DNA of 64,000 nt from Platerodrilus igneus (lineage: Eukaryota; Arthropoda; Insecta; Coleoptera; Lycidae). Positions 1-10,311 of the stretch are shown in pieces. The translations under genes and the position numbers were made by a program. The notes below the pieces were generated by a model that saw only the letters and a list, made by a program, of their open reading frames with translations, was not told the origin of the DNA and made no database searches. The stretch is taken from positions 2,583,501-2,647,500 of the forward strand of contig JARFIW010000966.1 of assembly GCA_036346225.1 (NCBI GenBank). The letters run 5' to 3'. Within the stretch, counting starts at the first letter, position 1; each line of letters begins with the position of its first letter.

Positions 1-1246
1 GGAACTCAAAAGTCTTAGAATAAGCTTTCTCCTTGCTAGGCAAAAGGACCTTAGGAATGTAGGGTTTGTTTTTCCTAAAGGTACCAACCAAAGTGGAACC
101 AATCGATTTCAGCATGCGAGCAAGGGGCAGTGATGTAAAGAAATTGTCGGCGGTAATATTACGGCCCCGCCTTTGTAAAGTTGACATAATAAATGCATAA
201 CAGTTTTTCGCCGATGTTCAATTATCGCTTATTGTCAGCTAATTTTCCGGTGTAAATTGACCCTTGGTATGGATAAAGTGTTTTGAAATCACATACCTGG
301 AATATATTATTCCATACTTGGCAAGTTTGGAAGACATATACTGAGTAAACTTTGTTCGTCCACGATAAGGAAAAAGTTGCTCATCAGCAGTTAGGTGTTC
401 ATACGGCGAATAACTTTTCAACAGATTTTGATTTTACATTAGCCAAATTTCGCTTATTGCAGCAGCTTTATCTTTTTCGATTAGACAGTTTTATGATATT
501 CAATTTCATTTGAGATGTCACTAATGCCCAGAACGTATCTAACGTGAATATAAAGCGGTTACTCTAGTTGGAGTCCCTAAAATGAAAATCAAGATATTAG
601 AGGGCCGAATAAGCATAAGTTTTTACCTCGATTACGAATGATATTATACAACCGCGGTTGACTTGAAGGTAATGGTTTCTTGTTCCAGATAGTCTTATCT
701 TTAGCACGATAAACATTTTGTGATGGTGGTTTTGCAGTTTCTATCTATGGCGCTATAATCAATTCCTCGTCCTCGACCCTGTCGACTGTTACTTGTCTTT
801 CATTGGGAGCCCTCTGTCCAGTGCGAACATTATCGACATCTGAGTCTTTGTCGCTTACTGGTAGTACATACCTCCTGGTCATCATCCTCATACTGATCAC
901 TAAATTCTGCGTCGGACATTACATACAAACTTTCGATGTGCTCATCCGTTGTTCTATATGCATAGAAAATAACAATCAATGATAATTATGTAAACTGTAA
1001 TTTGTATTCTTAGACATCTACATAAACAAAATTATACTGAGCCAACTTACTTATCTAATTGAAGATTTTCTATTGAATTATATGGCAGGTCAGCAACAAG
1101 AGTTCTACTTCTAGAAGGTATATTATCAGAAGCTGCAATGCTACCAGAACTACTCTCACCGCCTTCAGAGGTAGTTGGAATATTATGTCGAACTCTGCGC
1201 ATTGTTGTTATAACACTGCTAAACAGAATACCACACCACATCCGTT
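1..1246 (-). pseudogene. piggyBac-like transposase relic, runs off the left edge
   Basis: The minus strand reads piggyBac transposase text in several frames. At 239-421 there is the segment with LTADEQLFPYRGR, then TQYMSSKLAKYGI, which matches the family's DEQL..FRGR..F.QY..KP.KYGI stretch around a catalytic aspartate. Below 239 it continues in other frames with a GRNIT.DNFFTSLPLA-type segment and a TLVGTFRKNKP-type segment, also family hallmarks. Upstream, 600-720 reads WNKKPLPSSQPR-like text and 1047-1241 holds an acidic/serine-rich N-terminal part. The family makes DNA transposases that insert at TTAA. Stops and frameshifts separate the pieces and the C-terminus is outside the window, so this copy is dead. 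I saw no clear terminal repeat or TTAA pair. The family call is firm and the exact start is not. Confidence 0.85.
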
Positions 1247-1274
1247 TCTCCTATTGCTGTAACGAATGTAAAGC

Positions 1275-1289
1275 GCATTTTAGTTGACA
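1275..1289. repeat. Left target-site duplication of the SINE at 1290-1586
   Basis: The 15 bases gcattttagttgaca occur here and again, identically, at 1587-1601, directly on the two sides of the SINE. Confidence 0.9.
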
Positions 1290-1586
1290 TTACATGTGAT
1301 TTTCCAATGCTCCACCCGAAGGTACTACATTGGCCAGGAAGCGAGTTTTTTTTTTACCTGGAAAATTTTATTTTGCTGAATCCTTGCTGTTCCAAGCAAG
1401 GTAGGGATCTTTAACGTGCGTGACAACACTCACACACGGGACCTCCATTTTACCTCTCATCCGAACGAGGGTGTATTTTTGCGAAAAATGCTCGCCTAAC
1501 ATTTTTCAAGCGGACCGTGTCGGGATTCGAACCCGGGACCTAGTGCGTAGTAGTCACACACATACCACTACGCCACGGAGCCGCCT
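1290..1586 (-). mobile_element. tRNA-derived SINE, full length
   Basis: Read on the minus strand, the element starts with a tRNA-like head (ggcggctccgtggcgtagtgg). It has a box A match at 1565-1575 and a perfect box B, ggttcgaatcc, at 1523-1533 (complement). These are the internal RNA polymerase III promoter parts. A body of about 220 bases follows, containing cacgttaaagatccc, with no long A tail. Three further copies lie in this window at 31681-31948, 31968-32197 and 38758-39050, which proves it is a dispersed family. It is flanked by a perfect 15-bp target duplication, so this is a complete insertion made by the reverse transcriptase of another element. It lies just upstream of the piggyBac relic. 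Confidence 0.9.
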
Positions 1587-1601
1587 GCATTTTAGTTGAC
1601 A
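1587..1601. repeat. Right target-site duplication of the SINE
   Basis: Identical to 1275-1289. Confidence 0.9.
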
Positions 1602-2199
1602 CCATAATGATAGCACATCTAAAATGCTGTCAAATATACTGTGATAACGGGGTAACACCTGTCGCCATATGCAGAAAGCTATTTTTGAGACATTATAAGA
1701 GTTAAAATAATCTATCAATAGTAAGCATCTGTAAATCGGTTGCTTTGTGATAATCTCCCAATAATAAAACTAAGAAAATAATGATTTATTATTCTAAAAA
1801 AATTCTAATTACCACAATTTTCGCCATATGAAAATTGCTTTCGTCAGAACGACCCGAACTGACTCAGTGACCCGGACTGACCTGTGAAATCAAAGTGATG
1901 CACTGGTTAAAAAAATCGAAATACTTAAAATATTCTAAAAGCGCATTTGAAAAAGGGACTGGAGTGTATCAAAGTAACCCGAACGTCTAAATAATGAAAA
2001 AGTAACATAATTTACAACAAAATAGATTTAATTTCTTTCTGCAGTGTTTCATCCTTAACCTTCATCTGTGTAGAATCCCTAGCTGACCAGTGGGGAAAAT
2101 ATAATAAATCACAAACCTAGCAAATATGAAAAACCATAAGATTATCTGATACGGGTGAATGAAGCGTTAAATTCTTAAATTTGGAATTAACCAGAAAGG
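1602..2199. other. Non-coding stretch, nothing recognised
   Basis: AT-rich sequence without a long reading frame, RNA gene or repeat that I can identify. Confidence 0.5.
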
Positions 2200-4050
2200 G
2201 CGGGATCCCGTAACAAAATTAAAAGAGCACCGTCTGACTACAGAGGTATGGGAGTGGGTTGCTATAGAAAAAATTTAATGGCACAAAAATCGAAATAATT
2301 TACCAGTAAACTAGGTGCAATTTCAAGCTACGTTACCAAATACATTTACCTTGAGAGGCTTTTAACATTGTCAAATTTATAGGCGCTAACTCTTCTGGTC
2401 TAATAATCCTGTGGACGACGAGTAATCCTTGGCGATTCTAATTACAATAACCTCCTGATGGGATGGAGTTCCTCCCACAATCAATGAATACCTTTAGTCA
2501 AGAAAAAGAGTCTCACGGCGTCACTTAAATCTATTTATAATACAATTCATTTTGTTCTTCTTGTAAACAGGTACCTGATACAATTTTTCAAGTTACTAAA
2601 ATAAATTTCAATACAGTTCCATAACAGTAGTATTGAAAACAGATACAAACAAAATTTAACGTTATTTACCTATAACCCATTAATCACATCATACTCTTTG
2701 TTAACTTTAATTCCAATGCCTAGACTTCGTAAATTTAATAAAGTAAACAGTATGACATTCGATATGGGTGGAAACTTTACACTTTTAATGTCCAGCTAAC
2801 AAATGCCACCACAAAACAAAAGAGCAATTTATAAATATCTATATTAGCCTTACAACTGGGTGCCAATTGAATTAAAGCCATCCATTTCACCAGCTGAAAT
2901 CCATATTCATAAGGATTATTTTTAATTTCCCATCAAGGTGGTATGAAACTACCTGTTACATATTGTTATAAAATAATTGTTTGGCAACATTGATCATTAT
3001 GTTGCAACCATGTATGTCTTATCAATGTTACAAGTCATGGTAATTGTTTTCATGAAGCAGTCAAGTTATGTATGTAATGTTAAGAATAAAAATTCATGTA
3101 TGAAGTCTTGTATTAATTATTTGTGTATAATATTATGATACAAGCAACAAGAGATAAAACACTATCCTGTCCAAAATCGCTCTCATATTTTGTTGGTTAT
3201 CCCTGGGCCACCACGTTGAAGTCCCGGTTGCCACTTACTAACCAATGAGTTTCGTCGACTGTCCTCATCTACAATAACTTTTATACGTCTATACATTGCT
3301 GGTTTGCAAGCAATTAATTCATTGGTTACAGATGACTGTAAAGCTGCTATTTTTCTTACTCTCACGTGGACGGGAGGCTATGTCAGTGTGTAAGAGTCCT
3401 ATGCCACGTAAAACAAGCAAGATGCTTAAATTAGCGTAACGTATAAATGCATTCAGCAATATAAATGAATACATTGTAATGTATAAAATGATTAAATTTT
3501 CTGTAATCTGATATTCGTGAATTTTACTAATGTAGCATCTGTGTTTTAAGAAATTACCACAATGTATGAATAATTTTTGATATATCTGCGGTTCATTTGG
3601 CATTGCAACTATGTAATATTAACTCTACATAATTTAACTAAAATTTATTAAAAGCTTTTATATTTGGGAAAATTTTGATATGGAACCTACATAATAATAA
3701 TTCCACGGTTACTCACCCCCTTTATTTTAAAAGCTTTATTAATATGACATAATGCCGCGATAAAACTTTGCTATAAATATTTTGTTTATCTTGCTTATGG
3801 TTTTAAAATAATTTATGACCCTAAGTTTCGTTCTAATATGTACTTAACAGAAATAAAAGCCCGCTTTTGTGGTTTTTAAGTTGATTTCCTTAATAAATTA
3901 AAATTTGAATAAAATGTCTGGCATACTGAACACTACTGTACATGAAATCAGAACATGCAGGGTGCATCAGTATTAATTGTTTCTGCTAAATGTTAATTTT
4001 GCTCTTTTTGCATCCGGTTTTTATTTAACTTAGCACCAACATATTACACT
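2200..4050 (+). repeat. Long diverged repeat, copy 1
   Basis: From about 2300 this stretch aligns block by block, in order, with 4830-6370. Examples are the cctgtg.acgacgagtaa block (2409 and 4921), ccatccatttcaccagctgaa (2878 and 5421), the g.ctatgtaatattaactct block (3607 and 5928) and the actgaacactact block near the end (3926 and 6240). Substitutions and small indels are common, so the two copies are old. Copy 1 carries an extra 208-bp insertion at 2954-3161. No coding capacity is seen, so this may be a non-autonomous element or a segmental duplication. Confidence 0.75.
2954..3161. mobile_element. Small solo LTR inside repeat copy 1
   Basis: The segment starts TGTTACATATTG and ends AGATAAAACA, giving the 5'-TG...CA-3' form of an LTR. 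It is flanked by ctacc (2949-2953) and ctatc (3162-3166), a 5-bp duplication with one mismatch. The second repeat copy has a single ctatc at the matching place (about 5492) and no insertion, so the empty site is present in the same window. At 208 bp it is short for an LTR and no internal region or second LTR is present. A recombined solo LTR is the simplest reading; a small unrelated insertion is the alternative. Confidence 0.6.
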
Positions 4051-4639
4051 CCCCTTACACATGAGGTTCTTTCTGAAAACCTACCATCTCAACATTCTTA
4101 ACGTTGGTTTAGTCTCAGTACTACGTCCACAATCTCTCATCCATCCGAACTTAAATTAAAAGCAAAAAGATTTAAAAATAGATAGGTAAAAAGGAAAACT
4201 TAAGTGCATAGACCTAAGAGAAACAACTCTGCAAGCGGTCTTGCTTGTTCCTCAAACGAATAGAACACTCCTAGGAGTTAGGCGGTCCAACTTCGGTGCT
4301 GGATGGTTAAGATGCTACCCCCTGAAAAATTGAATAAGTTACATCTACCAACCAAGTAATATCCTAACCATCTGGGCATAATTTATGACTGCAGAATCGC
4401 GGAGACAGTGCATTCGTAAATTCCTACAACCCTACTCTCGTTTCTTATATTTTTTGCCCCCCCGTGAGATCTAGCATTAAGATTCCCTCCCGGTGTCTAA
4501 CAGGAAGGATTGTAGTGATGACGATAGGCCGCACTATCCTGATCCTCTACAGAACTCAGAACCCAAAGTTCAACGCAAACATTTTTCTGAAGAAACCCAG
4601 TGCAATTGAAAATAGATGGTAATATAAGGAGTTGGAAAA
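4051..4639. other. Spacer between the two repeat copies
   Basis: No reading frame or recognised element. It does not align with the repeat copies on either side. Confidence 0.45.
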
Positions 4640-6370
4640 CAATTTGGAATTGGAAGATAGGGTACACGAACATGTGCTGTCACAAAATTAAAAAAAACCT
4701 GTGTAGTCGCGCAAATATGACTAACAGACGTCTGTTGAAAACCATTTTTTATGGGAGTACTAAGAGTAAATAGTCAAGGGAGGGTAGGAAATGGAACAAA
4801 AAATCATATAATACACTAATTAACTAGATGCAATTTCAAATTACGCTACGAATAACACTTGCCTTAAAAGACTTTCAACAATGTCAGATTTATGGGCGCC
4901 AACTCGTCTAGTCTAACAATCCTGTGAACGACGAGTAAGCCTTGGGAATTTGAATTACATTATCCTTCTGATAGAATAGATTCCGTTTACAATCAATTAA
5001 AAATATAGTTTCACGGTGTCATCTAAATTTAACAATCTCATATTATTCTTCCTGTAAACAGGAGCATATAAAATTATGCAGGCTACTAAAATTAATTTCA
5101 ACACGTTGCATATCAACACCCCTAAAAACAGGTACATACAAAATTATAACGCTACTTACATCCAATTCAAGTAAGTAGCATAATAATGTTTTTAAAACCC
5201 TTTAATTTTTTATTTATTTATTTATTATTTATTTATTATTTATTCACTTTAATTCCAATGTATCGACTTCATAAATATAATAAAGTAAACAATATAACCT
5301 ACAATACGGGTGGATATTCGACACTTTCAATGTCTAGCTAACACATGCCGCTACAAAACTAAAGAGCCGTTTTTAAATATTTACACTAACCTTATAACTG
5401 AGTGTCAATTGAGTTAAGGCCATCCATTTCACCAGCTGAAGTTCATATTGCAAAAAGATTATTTTTAATTTCATACTAACGTGGTATGAAACTATCCTGC
5501 CCAAATTCGATCTCGGGTTTTGTCAGTTATCCTTGCGTCACCGCGTTGAACTCCCCGTTGCTACTTCCTAGCCAATGAGGTTCGATCACTTTTCTTATAT
5601 ATAATAATCTTTTAAATGTCTATTCATTACTAGTTCCCAAGTAATTAATTCATTAATTACCGGCGGCTATCTAGTTGCTGCATTTCTCCCACCCTCATGT
5701 AGACGGGAGGTTACGTCAGTATGATACAATCCTATGGCACGTAAATCAAGCATGACATCAAATGGTTTACTTAAGTTAGCAATAAATAAATAGATTTTAT
5801 TGTATGAAATCCTTAAATTTTCGGCAATCTGATATTCGTGAATTCTACTAATGAAACGTCTGTGTTTTAAGTAATTACTACACTGTATGAATAATTTCCA
5901 ATATGACGTGGTTTACTTGGCATTGCAGCTATGTAATATTAACTCTATTTCATTTGTGAAAAGTTTTTATATTTTGGATAACTATGATATGGAACCTACC
6001 TATTAGCAATTCCACTGATATTGACCTGTTTATTTTAAAAGCTTCTTTAAAATGGCACGTTTGCGCGATGAAAGTTTACTACAATAATTGTTTTGTTTAT
6101 TCTGTTTGTGGTTTTAAAATAATTTATGAACCCAGGTTCCGTTCCAATATGTAGTTAACAGAAATAAAATGACGGTTTTGTGGTTTTTAAGTTGATTTTT
6201 TTTTAATAAAGCTAAAATTTGATTGAAATATTTTGCTTACTGAACACTACTAAACAGGAAATCAAAATATACAAGGTGCAAAGGCATTGATTTTGTCCAT
6301 CTAACATTAATTTTCATCATTTCTTATTTGGTTTGTATTTAGCATAATCCCAACGTGTTACATATTCCTT
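4640..6370 (+). repeat. Long diverged repeat, copy 2
   Basis: Direct-orientation homologue of 2200-4050, without the 208-bp solo LTR. It carries a (ttta/tta)n run at about 5208-5250 that copy 1 lacks. The right edge is where the match to copy 1 fades. Confidence 0.75.
5208..5250. repeat. (TTTA/TTA)n microsatellite
   Basis: A run of tttatttatttatta-type units. Confidence 0.9.
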
Positions 6371-7000
6371 GTTTTAAGATAAATTACGAAATATTTAATA
6401 GAAGTGCTTTACCTTGCTGCTACCAAGTATTTCCTTATATACAAGAATTAGTTTCTTCGTGGAGTAGAAAACAATGCGACCATTGGTACTCAACGTGTAT
6501 ATAATTTCTAATTAAAACGTATTCCTTTTCCTGCAAAGGAATAAATAAATGTCCATAGTTGACTGCAGGTTAGTTATTCTCTGCGATTACACTAATCAGG
6601 ACAACTCTCTCGACGCTTCCACTAACAACAACACCAGAGCGTTGACATCAACACCAGTTTTTCTGCCGGTCAGGGTAGCTTCATCTCTAGCACCGGCATG
6701 TTTACTGTCCCTGGTAGCTTCTTTGTCAGGATTGCCGCTTCCATCGGTCCGTGGGGCTACATCTCCAGCATCGGCGCTTCTATTAGCTTGGGCATAGTCG
6801 CGGAATCTACATCGTGCTACATTTTTATGCACATCAATCCGATAACCTGTAACCAAGACCGTCTGCAGCTACACTACTATTTACAAATACTGTTCCGCCA
6901 ACAACAGGATCCAAATCGCCAGGGCGACAAAATTCCCTCCTTTAGTTGATTAAGTATAAATTTGTTTTTTAAAGATATTAATAAATGTTGCAAGTACTCA

Positions 7001-7003
<3 letters not shown>
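6371..7003. other. Non-coding stretch with a GC-richer open segment
   Basis: Within 6549-6949 the GC content rises and overlapping frames of 82-86 codons are open on both strands. The plus frame reads GMFTVPGSFFVRIAASIGP and similar. I recognise no family in either strand. It could be a fragment of a retroelement coding region or an old exon; neither is supported strongly. Confidence 0.3.

Positions 7004-7048
<45 letters not shown>
7004..7048. repeat. (AT)n microsatellite
   Basis: About 22 uninterrupted AT units. Confidence 0.97.
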
Positions 7049-7054
<6 letters not shown>

Positions 7055-7329
7055 GTTTTAAAAGATCAAAAATAAATATAAACGAAGCAATTTCAAAACA
7101 CCCTGTATAAAGGAACAACCAGAAATTACGTGCGAAATTTATATTAGTTAATTCATTTTTAAGTATCAGGTATTAACAAAATTTTATAAATAATTAAAGA
7201 AATTTAAGTAGGTTTGCTAAGAAATTAAATGTTAGAAGCCAATGCCATTAATTTATTAATTAATTTGAATTTAATTGGACGATTATTGATGTATAATTTG
7301 TATAAAAGCGTGTAAAAACCCAATGATAC

Positions 7330-8890
7330 CAAGATGAAACGCGTTGCTATCTGACAAATATATCAGTGGGGTAGAAATACGCCGAACTCTAAATCGTGGA
7401 AGTGTTATTTAAAACGTTACGATTGAACACCTGCGTATTTTCTAAATGTCAAGTTCTGTTTAATTTGTAGATAACGAACAAATTATTCTAAGGAGTGCTC
7501 AAACGGTCGGATGTTTTAGCATGAAATGCTAATAAGAAAGTCCACGTGTAGTAGACAGCGCACAAACAAGGATATTGATTTTCTACCACTCAAACCAGGT
7601 TAGAAAGAGACGTAGAAAACGTATAAGCATAAGACCACAATAGCATAGGAGGGATTTGAGAAACGTCATTCGGTCTACGATTGGTCGATATGTTTAGTTT
7701 GACTTGATATAGACACGAGGATAGTGTAGCGTATATTATAACGAGGTACTGAAATTCGCGGATTTGAAAATGGGGTTGAGTGCAAAATTGTGGGAATGTG
7801 TTGTTGTGAGCAGGGGATTTCGGATAAATGTGGCCAGGAGAGGTTACATTGGAAAGATATGAATAGTTTACGAGAATATTATGAAAGCCTTATTATTATT
7901 TCGATCGTCCCAAAAGCACGTATGAAAGTCAACACGAGTTGTAAGTATTATCAAATCATTTAAATTGTATTGCTTAGTGATAGCCTCTTAATTAAAAACG
8001 CGGTTAGTGTGCCGAGATTGCAATTTTTATTGAGGTATCACCTATAAATTTTTTTATCAACTCGTGTCGGGACATTAAGTAACGTAGATTACTGTGAAAA
8101 TAGTATAATTGAAATGAAATTTAGAATTTGGTTACACCGAGAAGGCGGAGTTGGCGGATTAACTCAGATGGAGTTCGTCTAGTAATAGCAAGAAACAACC
8201 AGGGAGAAAAATACATGGCATCAACTACAGAGCGGAGATCTTCTAAAAATTTCCAGGTAACGATTTAAAATTGTGATTCTTATAAACTGTAAATATTGGG
8301 GAGGCGTTTGAAAGTGTTTTTCAAGGTAGTGTGAATAATTTGCGTATTGAACAGAATATGTGTAAATAACTTTATTACGGTATTCAACGAGAAATTGAAG
8401 GTGTCTAGAAAGCTTTTAAACGTTCCATCAGAACGTGAAATTTTGTGAAGAGTACATGGCTTTGTTTTTTTTATTTTAAGAGTATGCAAAGTAGAAGGGC
8501 ATACATTATGCAGAATTAGTTGGGTTAGTATGAGCTCACCATACCCCACAGTTTACTTAGATTATTAAAATAAATAAATAAATTATAAAGAAGGAATTTT
8601 AGAGAAGGCATTATTCAAGGTCCATTTACTCCGAGTACATTTTATGTGTTTGATGATTCTAAATTAAATACAGGACATTACAAAATGAGATTTACTGAAG
8701 TGTAACGTAAACAATAAAATATGGACAATATTGAATTGCATTTGTAAATAGGAATAAATAAAAGATTGTATGTTTGTTGTATTTTGTGGTTTTATTGGGA
8801 GTGTGCGTGAATGATAAAATATGAGAGTGAATATAGATATCCAAAAGGAGGTCCAGATGAGCTAGCCGGAAGCAGTTGAAGAAGGCCATT
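7330..8890 (+). mobile_element. LTR-like segment, copy L1 of a dispersed family
   Basis: This stretch shares short blocks in the same order with the reverse complements of 28480-30000 and 13330-15380. The blocks are a gattggt(c/t)gata block (7679), a TATA-like element, an atggtgagctcat block (8533 on the complement) and a gagctagcc block (8857). The order, spacing and TATA-like promoter fit an LTR of 1.5 kb or more with U3, R and U5, but I could not fix the TG and CA ends. No gag or pol reading frame follows. The homology between copies is the observation; the LTR nature is inference. Confidence 0.35.
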
Positions 8891-8951
8891 CAACTGAGGA
8901 GGAGCGGAAACGGGCAAGAAATTTTTTTTGTATTATTTTATCTTTGAATTT

Positions 8952-8954
<3 letters not shown>

Positions 8955-8982
<28 letters not shown>

Positions 8983-8983
8983 T
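8955..8983. repeat. (AT)n run to the left of the mariner
   Basis: It borders the mariner end directly. A second run borders the other end at 10265-10309, so the element probably landed in one (AT)n tract. Confidence 0.9.
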
Positions 8984-10262
8984 ACATCACTCAATAAGTC
9001 CGTAGGATGATACATAGATGGCGTTGCTATGTAATAATCCATATGATTTGTAGGAAGTACTAACCTTAAAAAGTTATCTGTCAAAATTTCATGACAATCC
9101 GACGATTAGTTTACAAGTTACAGAGGTTTAAGTGACGATACTTTTGAGTTTTTCAAAAAAATGAATTCCAAGCAATTTCGCGTGTTGATTTATCATTGCT
9201 TTTGATGGGTAAAATACCATCGCAGCCAAAGCATGGCTTGATAAGTGTTATCCGGGCTCTGCTCCATCGAGACAAACGGTGGAGAAGTGGTTTGCTGATT
9301 TTAAACGTGGCCGTACAGACACTGACGATGCTGAACGCTCTGGAAGGCCAATTGAGGTGGTTACACCGGAAAACATCAAAAGTCCACCGAATCGTTTTGG
9401 AAAACAGAAAAGTGAAATTGCGTGAGATAGCTGACACCTTGAAGATATCAGAAGGCAGTGTGCACACTATTTTGCATGAACATTTGTCCATGAGAAAGCT
9501 GTTCTCAAAGTGGGTGCCGCGTTTGCTCACAGTGGACCAAAAACAACAACGTGTCGATGATTCTGAGAACTGTTTGGAGCTGTTCAACCGGAATAAAAGG
9601 ACTTTTGCGTCGGTATGTGACAATAGATGAAACATGGATCCACCACCACACTCCAGAGTCTAATCGGCAGTCAGCTGAGTGGACTGCAGCCGGAGAACCA
9701 CGTCCAAAGCGACCAAAATCGCAAAAGTCGGCTGGTAAGGTTTTGGCGTCTGTATTTTGGGATGCGCACGGAATTTTGTACATCGACTATCTTGAGAAAG
9801 GAAGAAGAATCAACAGCGAATACTACATGGCATTATTAGTGCGTTTGAAGGAAGAAATTGCCAAAAACGGCCACACATGAAGAAGAAAAAATTCTCTTTC
9901 ACCAAGACAATGCACCGTGTCACAAGTCGATCGCAACGATGGCCAAATTGCACCAATTGGGCTTCGAATTGCTTCCGCACCCACCGTATTCTCCAGATTT
10001 GGCCCCAGCGACTACTACCTGTTTGCAGACCTGAAAAAATGCTCGCCGGAAAAAAATTTGGCTCGGATGAAGAGGTGATCGCTGAAACTGAAGCTTATTT
10101 TGAGGCCAAAGACGAATTGTTTTACAAAAAAGGTATCGAAATGCTAGAACGGCGTTGGACTGATTGTATCACTCTTGAAGGAATGTATGTTGATGAATAA
10201 AATCGAATTTCGCCAAAAAAATGTGTTTTTCTTAGTTATCCTACGGACTTATTGAGTGATGT
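8984..10262 (+). mobile_element. Decayed mariner element with perfect terminal inverted repeats
   Basis: The first 25 bases (8984-9008, starting acatcactcaataagtccg) are repeated exactly as the reverse complement at 10238-10262. Length, inverted-repeat size and content match the mariner family. Both sides are (AT)n microsatellite, consistent with the strict TA target of mariners, although the exact TA copy cannot be told from the surrounding repeat. The single transposase gene inside is broken. Confidence 0.93.
9163..10200 (+). pseudogene. Mariner transposase, DD34D type, frameshifted
   Basis: The reading starts at the ATG at 9163 and ends at the TAA at 10198-10200 and makes a product close to the usual 345 residues if its frames are followed. 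An N-terminal helix-turn-helix region gives way to WVPRLLT (about 9510), a marker of the family. The catalytic aspartates lie at about 9626 (TIDETW), 9906 (HQDNAP) and in the YSPDLAP block near 10010, and the last two are 34 residues apart. At least five single-base losses shift the frame: two near 9205-9215, one each near 9380, 9605 and 9875, and one inside the last motif near 10005. It is therefore inactive, though most of the protein text is still readable. It served to cut out and reinsert the element. Confidence 0.92.
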
Positions 10263-10263
10263 G

Positions 10264-10264
<1 letters not shown>

Positions 10265-10309
<45 letters not shown>
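10265..10309. repeat. (AT)n run to the right of the mariner
   Basis: About 22 AT units directly after the right inverted repeat. Confidence 0.95.

Positions 10310-10311
<2 letters not shown>

Noticed and set aside
1520..1586. A stand-alone tRNA gene
   Set aside because: Boxes A and B are present, but the sequence continues into a shared body found in four places; it is the head of a SINE.
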